The notes under the pieces are model-generated. The model did no database searches and was not told the DNA's origin. It saw nothing but the letters and a program-made list of their open reading frames with translations. Below are positions 46,441 through 58,400 of a DNA stretch of 64,000 bases, in pieces. Made by a program: the position numbers and the translations under genes. Source of the DNA: Epinephelus fuscoguttatus (Eukaryota > Chordata > Actinopteri > Perciformes > Serranidae); assembly GCF_011397635.1 (NCBI RefSeq), contig NC_064761.1, positions 31,103,643-31,167,642 on the forward strand. Reading direction: 5' to 3'. Positions within the stretch are counted from its first letter, which is position 1; each line of letters opens with the position of its first letter.

Positions 46441-46745
46441 TGAGAACATAACTCCTATTTTATCTTCTCTTCACTGGCTCCCAATAAAACAAAGAATTTT
46501 AAAATACTTCTCATTGTGTTTAAATGTTTTAATGGTTCCCCTTAGATCATCAAATAAAGGTTTAACCATTGTATCTAAAATCAACTCTCAATCAGCTCAT
46601 GGTGCTTTTAGTCATCATGGCCCTACTCTCTGCAATTCTCTTCCATGTGAACGACGGTCTGCTACAACAGTGTTCTCTTCTAAAAGCTGTTTCGGCTCTA
46701 TGTGTTCTGTGCCACTGTCCCTTTTCCCTCCACTGTAGATCTGCC
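46441..46745 (+). pseudogene. LINE reverse-transcriptase C-terminal remnant
   Basis: Frames give LSSLHWLPIKQRI, then VPLRSSNKGLTIVSKI and FSHHGPTLCNSLP, which match in order the LHWLPV..RI, PLRSS..GLL, F...GP.LWNSLP regions of LINE ORF2 C-termini. Frameshifted. Confidence 0.75.
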
Positions 46746-48968
46746 CAGGTGTGCTGCATTAGTTAACGAGGTGCATTGCACCTGGCATGGAGGAAGTGCT
46801 TAAGAGCTCCTGTGCCAGCAGCAGAGGAGAGAAGCCTCTGGTGTGGAGACTGCTGGTCCTGCTGCCTCTCAGAGTGGGATTTTTGTTGTCTTGTTTGCTT
46901 ATTTATTTGTCAATAGATCCCATGGATTTGAGTGTTTTAAAGATGTCTTATGTGGTTATTTTGGGTCAGTGGTGGTATTTTGTTCACCCCATGGGGCTGC
47001 CAAAAGATGGGAATTTGTGGGGAGAAAAAGCATCTTAAAATCTTTAAAGATTTCTGCACAGAGAAGACATCCACACCAATGTTTTTCCATTCATTTTGAT
47101 GGTTTTACAGCTCCAGTACCTCAGCTTTGTCTGAGGTGCTGGACACTGCTCACTGTCTGGGTGAGCAATGTTTTTTTTTCTCAAACTTGTGGGAACAACC
47201 AAAAAGTGACGTAAAAATCAAACCACAATGGGTGTATTTGGATTACCGTCACACTTATCCGTGGCTAAAGCTAAATTACTGTCTTTTTCCGGCCAGTCTA
47301 GACGGTTAAATACGTATTAAAACTAAAAAATCTATTTTAATGCTCATCATCTTAGTAACTGAGTTTGCTTTACCACGTAATGTAAATAAGAACGTAGATA
47401 AATTGTATCATAATGAGGAAGAAACAGTAAAAACATGGAGAATATATCCCTAAGAAAGCATACAATTTAAACTCCAAACCCTTCTCTCTTGTCTTCACTG
47501 CATGGTTTTGATGTGTGACACTGGATGCCTTATGCAAGCTGCAAGATTCGTGCTGAAAGGCCCAATCTGTGATCCAAATATAAACATAAGGGCCATTCCA
47601 GCAGCACAATCCAAAACACAGGAACCTGTTATCACCTCCAGTTTGACTGGCAGGTCTTTTAATATATCGCTTAACACCAGGCACCAACTAAATCCAAGTT
47701 ATTCGTGTTTCAGAAGCCACAAATGCTGCAGAGATATTCTTATTCATGCCAAACAAACAACTGATGTTTCATCATTGAGACAAATTTTCAGTTATGAATG
47801 TGAATTTGGCTCAGATTTATTTAAGGATTTGGACTTTAATCACACCAGCAGCCAAGAACATGTTGTACCCTAATAAGAACTCTCACACTTTGGGCTCTAA
47901 TTCTCACACACACACACACACACAAAGCAGGGAGGAGTGGGCTCTTTATTGGTACTTACGTCAGGGTGGAAAGAACATTTTCTTGCCTATATTCCTGTCT
48001 GAGGTTAACGGGCAACATCCGTCTCTTCCTGGCTCTCTCCCTCCCAAATTCTCACTCTCCCAACTCCCTCGTTTTAATTTCTCGCTCTTCCCTCGCCCAC
48101 CTCCCCCTCTCTCTCTCTCTCTCTCTGTCTGCCTCCCAACACACATTTATTTCTCTGTGTGGGGGGAGCCTTGCTGCGAGCACTGGCCCACAGGGATCCT
48201 TTCACCGTGGTGATGTGCACAGTGGCTGCTGATTGTAACCTTATGTGCCCCTGCAAGTGAGTCATGCGAGGTAAGGAAGGAGTGTGTGTGTGTGCGTGTG
48301 TGTTATGTGTTGCAGAGAGACAGTTGGGTGCAGCTATTAAAGAAACAACCAGACTACTGAGCGTTCCTTTCATGATGTGGTAATCAAGTTAACCGCTGAC
48401 ACTCACTCAGAGCATGATGGCGTCCAGTCCCACAGGGTGCACATTAGGCTGAGCCTTGGGGCAGATATCGATCCAGCACTATTGGATTTTATATACTACG
48501 TTTTATAACACATCACGCAGTCATTTGTGAAGAGAGAGTTACTCAGTTGTTGGCAGTATTATCACGCAATTCGTTTTTGTAGGGACAAATCATCAGTGTC
48601 ATTATTTATTATGATGGATTACCATTATTATTTATTGCTCTATAATGAGTTTCTCCATGTTTGATTGAATGTTGCCAGTTAGATATTGAACTCACTGAGG
48701 AAGCTTTTTATGATTTCTGTTTATCTTATCATTTCCCTGCATGCACACTCTCATAAAGAGCCATAAAACAATAAATTATTACTAATAATAACCCACAAGT
48801 TCCTCTGTTACATGTTTTGTTGTGTTTATAATTCTCGATTATTAGTTTAAACCTGCAATAACTTATTTTTTGGTCACTTGGAGGATTGATTATTATTATT
48901 ATTAACATATTGTTTGCCAACATGCAGTTTACACATCAAACAGATACAAAACAACAGGGAGGGAAATA
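46746..48968. other. Intergenic, only microsatellites recognised
   Basis: (CA)n at 47904-47924 and (CT)n at 48106-48126. The ATG-rich stretch near 48415 has no supported exon. Confidence 0.5.
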
Positions 48969-49004
48969 TCTGGCTCTTTCACTGCTAAATGCTCCACTAT
49001 GTTT
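48969..49004 (+). repeat. Fragment of a dispersed repeat (CTGCTAAATGCTCCACT)
   Basis: ATCTGGCTCTTTCACTGCTA followed by AATGCTCCACT also occurs at 53602-53633 with two changes. Here it is joined to a small hairpin (CTCCACTATG...CATAGTGGAG) and the Tc1 copy. Confidence 0.6.
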
Positions 49005-49019
49005 GACATAGTGGAGCTT

Positions 49020-50419
49020 GAACCCAACAGAGCAGTTGTGGGCCTGCTTTGGTGCAAATGAAAGTGACAACAGGTGCAATGGAGAGACAAAAGCAAGACA
49101 CCCCCCCAAAAAGGAATGGTTTTATGTACATGTGGTGTCCACAGACAGTTCCTCTCTCCTTATTCTTCTTGGCTGATTCTTCTCTAGCTTTGTGTTCTGC
49201 TAGTGTCCTTGTCACTACTGGTAGCATGAGGTGGTACCTGCAGCCCAATCAGGCTGCAAAGGTAGTCCAGCTCCTCCAGGATGGCACATGTGTGGTCGCA
49301 AGAAGGTTTGCTGTCTCTCCCAGCACAGTCTCAGAAGCAGGAAGAGATACCTGGGGACCGGCCATTGCACGACGAGAGCTGGACAGGGCTGTAGAAGGGG
49401 ATGAACCCAGCAGCAGGACCGGTATGCTCCTTTAGGTGAGGAGGAGCACTGCAAGAGCCCTACAAAATGACCTCCAGCAGGCTACTGGTGTGCATGTTTC
49501 TGACCAAACTGTCAGAAACAGACTCCATGAGGGTGGCATGAGGGCCCCATGTCCTCTAGTGGGACCTGTGCTCACAGCTGGGTTGGCATTCACCAGAGAA
49601 CACCAGAATAGGCAGGTCCCGCATTGGTGCCACGTTCACTTCACAGATGAGAGCAGGTTCACGCTGAGCAAAGAGTCTGGAGATGCGGTGGTGAACGTTA
49701 TGCTGCCTGGTACATCATCCAGCATGATCGGTTTGGTGGTGGGTCAGTGATGGTCTAGGGAGGCATATCCTTGGAGGGTTGCACAGACCTCCATGTCCTA
49801 ACCAATGGTGCCCTGACTGTTGTTATAGGTACCAGGATGAAATCCTCAGAGTGACTGTCAGACCTTACGCTGGTGCAGCAGGCCCTGGGTTCCTCCTGGT
49901 GCAGGACAACACCCGGCCTCATGTGACCCAAGTGTGTAGGCAGCTCCTGGATGACAAAGGCATTGATGCCACTGACTGGCCCTCTTGTTGTATCGGGGCA
50001 TCTGACACCGCCAAGTACCTCCACAGACTGTCCTGTAGCTCACTGATGCTCTGATCCAGGTCTGGGAGGAGACACCATCCGCCGACTCACCAGGAGCATG
50101 CCCAGACATTTTTTGGGAGTGTACTGAGGCACGCGGGGGCCATACACACTACTGAGTCACATTATGAGTCGTTGTGATAAAATTCATTCAAGTTGGATCA
50201 GGATCAGCCTGATTTGAATTTTTTACTTTGATATTTGGTGTGATTTTGAATGCAGCCCTCAGTGGGTTGATGATTTTGGTTTCAACTGGCCGTTGTTACA
50301 TCATTTTGTCCTCAACTAATTATACAATGTACATCAGTAAAGATTTTCAACTTAAATAATTTGCTCATTGAAATCTGATGTGTGATTTAAATGTTCCCTT
50401 AATTTTTCTGAGCAGTGTA
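49020..50419 (+). mobile_element. Tc1/mariner-type transposon, 5'-truncated and decayed
   Basis: The right terminus TTTTTCTGAGCAGTGTA at 50403-50419 is the typical inner-to-outer end of a fish Tc1-like family. The matching left inverted repeat is absent, so the copy is truncated at about 49020. The body carries the broken transposase listed separately. Confidence 0.85.
49228..50155 (+). pseudogene. Tc1-type transposase pseudogene
   Basis: DD34E transposase remnants appear in order: MRWYLQPNQAAKVVQLLQDG (paired-like helix-turn-helix), ATGVHVSDQTVRNRLHEGG, HFTDESRFTLS (first catalytic Asp), GPGFLLVQDNTRPHV (second Asp) and the terminal GGHTHY. The block with the catalytic Glu (normally SPDLNPIEHLWD) is missing, and several frameshifts and stops occur, so it is inactive. 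Confidence 0.88.
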
Positions 50420-50965
50420 CTTCACAGCTAGCTCATCGCAAACATAGCAATTTTGTCGGGACTTCCGCTTCCAGGCTCAGGAGCTAAGGGGGCTGATAGT
50501 AGACTGACTTTTAGATTAAGGTGGGCGAGTCACGTAGCTCCTCCAACTGCAGTTATACCCACTCAGAGACAGATGGAATTGCAAATGGAAAGCAAAGCTT
50601 AAAGGAAACCAAACTAAACACGAATGGTGTCATTATCCTACATCTATTAAATTGTCCAATCAACATTGACTTCATTATGATAAATTAAAGCAAAAATAAT
50701 GTCCATTTTCAGTTGCATATAAAAATGTTTAGTGCAGCTTTAATTAGTTTTATTTTCAGAATTATTGTAGTTTAAAGTGAGACAATGAACATATTGCCTA
50801 CCAGACTGCAGTACTGATATTCTGCCAGCAGGTGGCATAACGCTGTCTTGGTGCTGTGAGTCAATCTGCTCTGACTGCACGGCTTTAGGCAGCATGACCA
50901 CAGGAAAATAGACTGACATCACACTCCACAGTACACTGCCAGCGTGACGGCGCTCCATTACTCAG
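50420..50965. other. Intergenic, nothing recognised
   Basis: No exon or element supported between the Tc1 end and the putative c1orf21 cleavage site. Confidence 0.5.
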
Positions 50966-51190
50966 CTATACACACTCACACACACACTAAGATGCCACGC
51001 GCATTAAGAGCTTCTTCGTTTTTATTTTTAATAGAAAAAAAGTATTCAAAATAATACAACAGGAAGTATCCGGTAAAGATGACAACAAAAAATATGTGAT
51101 CAGGTCTGTGTCTACACGGCAACCACGAATCCTCCCCTTGAGCTCAGCCCTGATGTTCTGCTTAAGTGCCAGAGTGTGTATGGATGTGTA

Positions 51191-51295
51191 TGTGTGTGTG
51201 TGTGTGTGTGAACACTGAATCAAAGCAGAAACATAGCTTTACAGAATACCTCTGATTGATGCACATGACAGTCTGCTGGTGAAATGAAAGGGATA

Positions 51296-51343
<48 letters not shown>

Positions 51344-51404
51344 TTTATATGTACATGCTGGGTCGTGTTGGAATGAGCGTGTGCTACGATATGTACAATA
51401 AAAG

Positions 51405-51441
<37 letters not shown>
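51191..51441. repeat. Three (GT)n arrays in 250 bp
   Basis: GT arrays at 51191-51210, 51299-51342 and 51407-51441. On the c1orf21 transcript strand they read as CA repeats within the putative 3' UTR. Confidence 0.95.
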
Positions 51442-51443
<2 letters not shown>

Positions 51444-52308
51444 CAGATAGGATCTGCAGTGGCATGGTATATGAAGGAGGATGGATCGGGTTGAGACACA
51501 GATGCTCTGAATTAACGCAGCTTCAGTCTGCTTGCTGTGGTGACGAGGAGGATAATGACATTGATGAAGATGATGATGATACACTACGAAGGAAGCCAAG
51601 AGTAAAACAAACTGAAGAAAAGAACATTTGAAAAGGGGGAAAAATAACTGAACGAGTGTCTGTGGAACAGAATAAAAAACAAACAAAAAAAAAGGTCCTT
51701 GACTTCAGAAGGCAGGAGGAGTTTAGAGTTTCTAAATCACCAGCTCGCTCCCTAAACTTTCTTATTAAAATATCACAAATTTATCACTCTTTCGTCCCGC
51801 ACCCGCCCTCACCCATTCTCTCAGTCCCTCATGGCCCAGACCGGCCTGGCTGTAGGTAGGCAGGCCATAAAGTTCAGTGTGGATCCTGGTGGTGTTACGT
51901 AACTCCTCTGCCTTCACCATCTTCTCCTCCCTGCACTTCCTGCCTTCTTGTGTCTCTCAGTCCTCCACACACCCACTGAAACATTTGTCCTTACTGGGCT
52001 TCCATATTTGGGAGTTCCTTTGTCCAATTGCAGGGGTTGAATATTCAGGATCGGACCACGGAGGTGCAGACGGATAGACACAGAGGGACAGATGGAGGAA
52101 TGAGGGGCTGCTGCTGTCCTTCTTGAGGAGATTACTCTGTTTGACCGACTGTGTCCTTTCTCATCACGTCCTCCTCCATCTCTCCCTCCTTTCGTCTGTC
52201 CGTCCCTTCATCGCTCCGCCACCTCCATCTGTCCGCTCAGGGGCCTGAAGGGGTGAGGAGCTAAGAGAGGAGGGCTGGAGTCTCTGAGGAAAGTGTTCTT
52301 TATCCCAT

Positions 52309-52333
<25 letters not shown>
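52309..52333. repeat. (CT)n microsatellite
   Basis: Pure TC array, GA on the c1orf21 sense strand, inside the putative 3' UTR. Confidence 0.9.
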
Positions 52334-52339
<6 letters not shown>

Positions 52340-52573
52340 TTCTCACTTCTCTCACTCTTTCTCTTTCGATTAAAATACTATCTTTGCCATACGTTCAAAA
52401 ACACACACATGCTCATACCAACACGTACAGTGTCCCGTCACATCAACGCCTCACTGGTAAAACACTGATTCAACTCTGTCTCTCTCTCTCAGGCACGCAC
52501 AAGCACACACATACGCATTCACACACACACACTGTGAGGCTCTCTGTGGGGCTGAATCATGGGGGCCTCTGTG

Positions 52574-52621
52574 CTATGTCCCATCTTCCTCCTCCTCCTC
52601 CTCCGAACAGTAGTCTCGCCC
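52574..52621 (-). CDS. c1orf21: c1orf21 last coding exon with acidic tail and stop
   Basis: It encodes GRDYCSEEEEEEDGT followed by TAG at 52574-52576. The human tail is as remembered GRDYCSEEEDIT, so the Glu run is longer here. It is written almost entirely with GAG codons, indicating replication slippage. The acceptor TTTGCAG is good. Confidence 0.92.
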   Translation of the reverse strand, partial: GRDYCSEEEEEEDGT

Positions 52622-55443
52622 CTGCAAAGAAAGGGATTACAGAGAATATGAGATGTGCATAATTTTCATGGTTTTTTTTTCTACTCTGGTTAAGTACACT
52701 CAGTAATAACCTACTTTAAATGACTCCCTCTGAACCGTCTGCATGCAGCAAAGCCCCCGACGCACCTGTTACTCAAGTCACGTTTAAACAAACCCTCATC
52801 TATTCACAGGTACTGGCGTAGAAAATACTGTGTGAGGCAGTTAAGTGCTGACAGGTGGGCAGTTATGTTGTTTTGTTTCTTCCATCATGATGAGGAGCTA
52901 ACTCAGCTGCCTTCATTTCCTCTCCAGAGTTTGCCTAACAGCTCGTCTAACTCTACATGCTGTCTGGATTTAAATAAGGATATAAAACACGGGCCGCCTC
53001 AGTGGCACACTGCAAATCAGTGGTGGAAAGTAACAAAGAGCATTTCAAAAAAGTGCGGTGCCTAAATACTTCTTTGAGCCTCTTAACTGCTGCATTTCAA
53101 TTTGATGGATCTTTACACATTTAATTCACCAAATTTCAAATGAAAATATTTTCCACACATTTGAGACACACTGGATTCTCCAGTAGATTTATCTGACAGC
53201 TACAGTTAGAAGTTACTTTGCAAATAAGTGCTGAAAGGATTAGTCAAGTAACCAATCGTTGATTAAATAATCTGCAACAGTTCAGAGGATTAATGAGTTG
53301 TTTTTTAAGCACAATGCCAAACACTTCGCAACAATCTTACGGGATAGTAAATTGAATATCTTTTTTTATCCTTTATCCTTGGGCTTTATGAGATCGTGTT
53401 CTGATATTTTGTGGATAAAATAGTCCTTTTTTAATTATTGGCTGATTGATGCATAATTAAAACTAATAGAAGAAGCACTAATGCAGAGTGAGACACAAAA
53501 AAATATTTAAGAGAATATTTACAAATCAAGCAGATCCAGTGTTTCAGTCCTATATTCACTCCCCTTTTTGTTCCGTTTTTGGTCTCCTCCGTCTCTTTAA
53601 CATCTGGCTCTTTAGCTGCTAAATGCTCCACTCTGCTCACCAGGTAGCAGGCTTTGGGGGTAACTATTTTTTCATACCTTCATATCTCCCTGACATTTCA
53701 CAAGGGAAGACGGTACATAACGGTATTTGAGTTAAAAACAACAACAAAAACGTAAACACTGATGGTGATATTAGTCGTTGTAGCATGTATGTCATTGTCT
53801 AGCCTACAAAGTTGTGTTTCTAATATGCACCTGGCCTACTTAGTCTTACTGGGTTTAAATACTTATGGCCCACAGAATATGGAATAGATAGGAAACAAGT
53901 GCCCTTCTTCTTGGAGGACCTGATGACACTTGTTGCTGCGGTTGATACCGACCCATTGTCAGGCAGAATGAAGATCATGTGTTGAATAACATCATGTGGC
54001 TAATGAATTGCTTCTGTAGTCGACGAATGTCATCTCAATATAAAGTTATATATGGCAATACTCTCAAGCAAAGCAAGGGCCGAGGCTTTTTTTTTTTGGT
54101 TACTAGTCCTGTAACATTATCCCCACCACTCACAGTCGCCATCAGCTCAGCTGCCTGTTCCACCAGTAAAGATTGACCTCTGGTGGCATACGCTCTGCAC
54201 TACAATACATCACTTCAATACAGCATCTCCATATCAGTTTAATATAAAGAGGAGTATCTGTGTTTTTGAAGGTGCTGAAAAAATACCTGTGGAATTTCGA
54301 AATATCCTGGTAAACTGTAATACCTTGATATCGCCTAAGCCAACCAGCTCGTCGCTAACTTTGTCTGTCTGCTGTTTGATGCTGAGAAAGTAGCGTACTC
54401 AGGGTTCATCACAGCTTTTATGCTGAACAGATGAGAAGCTATGCTAATAAGAGCTGTGAGAGTGAACTTAAATCAACGGGAAAGAAAACCAGAATAATGA
54501 GCTGCAAGGTGCTAAATTACGGTCCATCGAGCAATCATTCACTGTAGGATCATTAATATGGTCAACCTGCTTTACAGCATACATAATCATTTCATTCACC
54601 GTTAATACAAAAATATTTAATACAGCAATTCAGGTAATAATTAGCAAAATTTTGAATGCAGGACTTTTACCTCTAGAAATAACCAGTTATTTCTACACTG
54701 TGATATTGCTACATTCACTCAAGTTTAAGAACCTGAGTTTGTCTCCCACCGCTGCAGAAAACACCCTCGCTTGTTTCAAGGCAGGCTTGAAAAATGAAAT
54801 GCATCACACCAAAGCATCTACAGTCAGAAACAACTGGTGTGATTCAAGTGGCAGACTTAAGAGTAGTGAGTGCTCATCATCACTGCAGCGATGACCTGCT
54901 CCTCCTCCCCCTCACACATGTGGAGCCGAGTGCTGAGCTCGTACGCAGATTGACAATGTGGACTAATGGATGTTGTTGCTGTACAGCCTGTCTCTTTAAA
55001 TGTTAAGACCCAGCTGTTTCTTTAAACGCTCAGGGACCCAGTTCGTGCCCACCCCCCCGAAAACACGCACATACACAGCCCCCCCTCACCTTCTCAATCT
55101 TCTCATCCAGCATCCTGAAAAATTCCTGCTGGCTCTCTGACGTGTGAATACTGAGAGAGAAGGAAAGAGAAGAAAAATGGAAAAGCGAGAAGGAGGGGGA
55201 GAGGAAGTTGGAGGATGGAGACGAGGAGGAGAAGGGAGGCAACAAATACATCATGAGAATTTTCCATTACACCCCCCACACAGCACAAACACACATGCAC
55301 ACGCACACGCGCACACACACACAATCCCCACTGCAGTGTGAGAAAGGCTGTGGAGGAATTTAAATAATTATTTTATAAAGTATTAACCCAGTCTTTCATC
55401 CAAAAGCTAAATACTGTGCAGCCACCAACAACCAATATGTTTG

Positions 55444-55487
<44 letters not shown>

Positions 55488-58400
55488 TAAACTCAATGTG
55501 TGTGAAAACATTAAGAAAAGCAATAACAAAATGAGACAAATAACATATTACACTAATATTCCTGTTGGAGCTGTGCATACTCCGATTAACGTGTCCTAAC
55601 ATGTTGTTTATCGCAGATTATTATGGATTATTTATTATTTATGTTTACTATATGTTGCTATTGTTTCATTCTCAAGGTCTGTGTTTTACTTACTGTATTA
55701 TTTATAGGTTAAAAGGGCTGAGAGAGAGCCAAGGCAAAGAGTATGTCATTACACTGAATGTACACTGTACTTTTTAATGTATATGACATTATGACAGCTT
55801 GAAAGTAAATATGGAAAAGTAGAACGACTGTCGCTTGTACGAGGATTTTTTCCACCAGTGGCAGACTTATTCGACCATTCAAACACAGTCCCCCTCTTTC
55901 ATTCCTTCGACCACATTCTTGAGGCGGTCAGTATTACAATATTTACACATATCCAAGAACCTGTTGATATCAAAGTCTTTCACAAAAGTTTGTGAAAGAC
56001 TTTAAAAGTAGGTGTGTTTCTCCTTGTGAACAGAAATGTGGGCTTTTCTTTGGGCATGCATCTCTTCAGTTCAATTCAATTTTATTTATAAAGCCCAATA
56101 TCACAAATCACAGTTTGCCTCAGAGGGCTTTACAGCATACAACATCCCTCTGTCCTTTGGATCTCACAGCGGATAAGGAAAAACCCCCCCAAAAAAACTC
56201 TTTAACATGGGGGGAAAAAGCAGCCTTGCAAACTGTTTGCAAGTCTGGAGTAATCTTCCTCTTTCCTTGAGATCTGTCACTTCTTTCCGCTGCTTCAGTA
56301 CTTCATGTTTTCAAAATGTTATACTGTAAACTGCTACGTGACTATCAAGGCCATGGTATCCAATTTTAATTTTCCTGTACGACAGCTGAGGGCAGGGGGT
56401 GTGGGTGGGTGGGAGATGGTGAGCAAGCTGTCTGTATCTGTGTATTTGTTGTGTTTGTTTGTTATTGAATGCAGTTTTTGTCTGTGTTTGTGTTTGAGGA
56501 CCCCCTTATAAATGAGAAGCTACAGCTCAAGGGGCTATCCTTTCAATAAATTCAAATTCAAGTCAGTTCATGAAGTGCGGTAAAAAGCCCAATTAAAATG
56601 CATATTCTGAATGCGCTGTATACACTCTTGAAGAATGCTCCTCAAATCAAAATAATAGCGGCATATCCTGCATGACAGAATCAGAAAATGCTTCATTTGG
56701 AATAAGGTCTGATTTGGAATACGACCAGTATCAAATTCAGAATACCATCATGCTGGTAATAACAGTGGAATATTAGTGTGCATGTAAACGTACTTAGACA
56801 TGCTGCTGCTAAAAATGTCATATAGAACTACCTGAATAAAACTATTTGTCAGGCTACCGCTACATGCAAGTGGGAGAAGGTGTGGGGGTTTTTTTGTGTG
56901 TAATTTGGACGAACTGACCCTTTAACAATATTTGCATCAAGTGTATAAGTTACTGAAGCTGTCCATAATAAACAGATCATATATCAGACGTTTATTTCAG
57001 TGTGCAGACTGCTGCTGGCTACTTACTTAGACTTGATGTTTGTTGAAGACACCTCTTTCTGCTGTTTCCCCCTGTACTGCGCATTACTCTTCTCCTGAAA
57101 GGCACACATACATAGACACGTACACAAACACACACAGACACACAAACACACATCCCATTAGGTTTCATTATCAGCTGATAAAACAGGCAAAAAACAAACA
57201 ACTCCTATCAGCAAACAGCCACACCACTGAAAGCACACGTCAAACCCGTGTTATTAAATTACGTCCTCACCCTGCTGGCACTGCACAACAGCCATAGGAC
57301 ATCACATACAGGTATGATGTATGTGGGTCTAATAAAACTGTTATATATCAACTCTGATTAATGTTGTTCTACAGTGGCCTGCACCTCTCACCACTCACTG
57401 TGCATGTGTGTGAATTCCACTTTGAGAGGAAACACCTACAGTAATGACAAGTTGTTGGAAACAAATACTGGTCTAACCACATGTTGTGGCTGAGCTGGAG
57501 GTTACCTGGCTGCTATAAAAATGTGGTGAGAGCCTTCCAGAAACTCAGCTAAATGACATACCATGTGTCCTATTTTAAAACAAGACTATGCATGCATGTT
57601 AGGGCCATATTGGGTTAAAATAAAATAAAATATAGAGCCTGAGGAGGGGGTAATATTCTGAGAAAAAGATCCAAAATTTTAAAATAATGTTGTTAAATTA
57701 AGAGGGAAAACACTCTAAGATTAAAGTGGTAAATTTATGTTTTAAAAAAAAAAAAAGTACAAATTAAAAAAAAAAACAACTAAAAAAATATGTGAGATTA
57801 TAAAGTAACACATTTCAGAGAAAAAAACTCAGAAATATTTTAGGTTAAAGTCATAAATTTATCAGAAAAATGCCTTCAGAGCTGTCTGCCAAAAGATCAG
57901 ATGATGTAGTTTAATGAGGAGCAACGAGTTCAACACAGGGAAGAAGCTGTAGCCGATGAATGAGTCAAGCACTGGGCTCACACCGGAGTTCATGTCCTGT
58001 GTGAGTCAACATTGGCTTATTAGTTTTAGACTTAGTTGACTCATTGTTATCATTTTTTGGATGTATAAAGCTGCTGAATGCACACTGTGTATCTAAACTT
58101 TAGCACAACAGCTGAATAAGCCCGAAAGCACTGGGTGGACAGATAACGTCTCAAACGACAGCACAACTTTAATTTTGGAACTATTTTCGAACCATAAGGG
58201 GACGCCTTGATTGGATATGAAGCAATGGTCATTCAATGTTTGCTGGGATTCTCGGTGTGCCAGTGGCATCTGTGGCGTGATGAAGTTGATCCAATCTTGC
58301 TAAGTGAAGCAATGTGGTTCCTTGACCAAAAAATTACTATTTTTTCAGGTTTTTTTCTCATAAATTTTAGACTTTAACTTTAGAGAATCTCTGACTTTTT

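Larger units (their letters stand above)
50966..52573 (-). promoter_or_regulatory. Putative c1orf21 3' UTR with poly(A) signal and CA arrays
   Basis: On the minus strand an AATAAA occurs at 51021-51026. It is followed 35-60 nt later by a GT-rich stretch (50968-50990), the classical downstream element. If used, the 3' UTR is about 1.6 kb and contains three CA repeats as RNA (from 51407-51441, 51299-51342, 51191-51210) and a GA-rich tract from 52309-52333. Human C1orf21 also has a long 3' UTR. The elements are seen; their use is inferred. Confidence 0.5.
52622..55089 (-). other. c1orf21 intron between the last two coding exons (2.5 kb)
   Basis: It holds degraded dispersed repeats (53020-53225 and 53230-53410), a split copy of another repeat (53602-53640 and 54346-54415) and sequence of unknown origin between those halves. 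Confidence 0.55.

Noticed and set aside
48408..48480. ATGATGGCGTCCAGTCCC as a start exon
   Set aside because: No open continuation, no donor in a sensible phase and no recognised homologue.
41000..51000. tsen15 exons between the two genes
   Set aside because: Looked for because of human synteny; no supporting protein segments were found on either strand.
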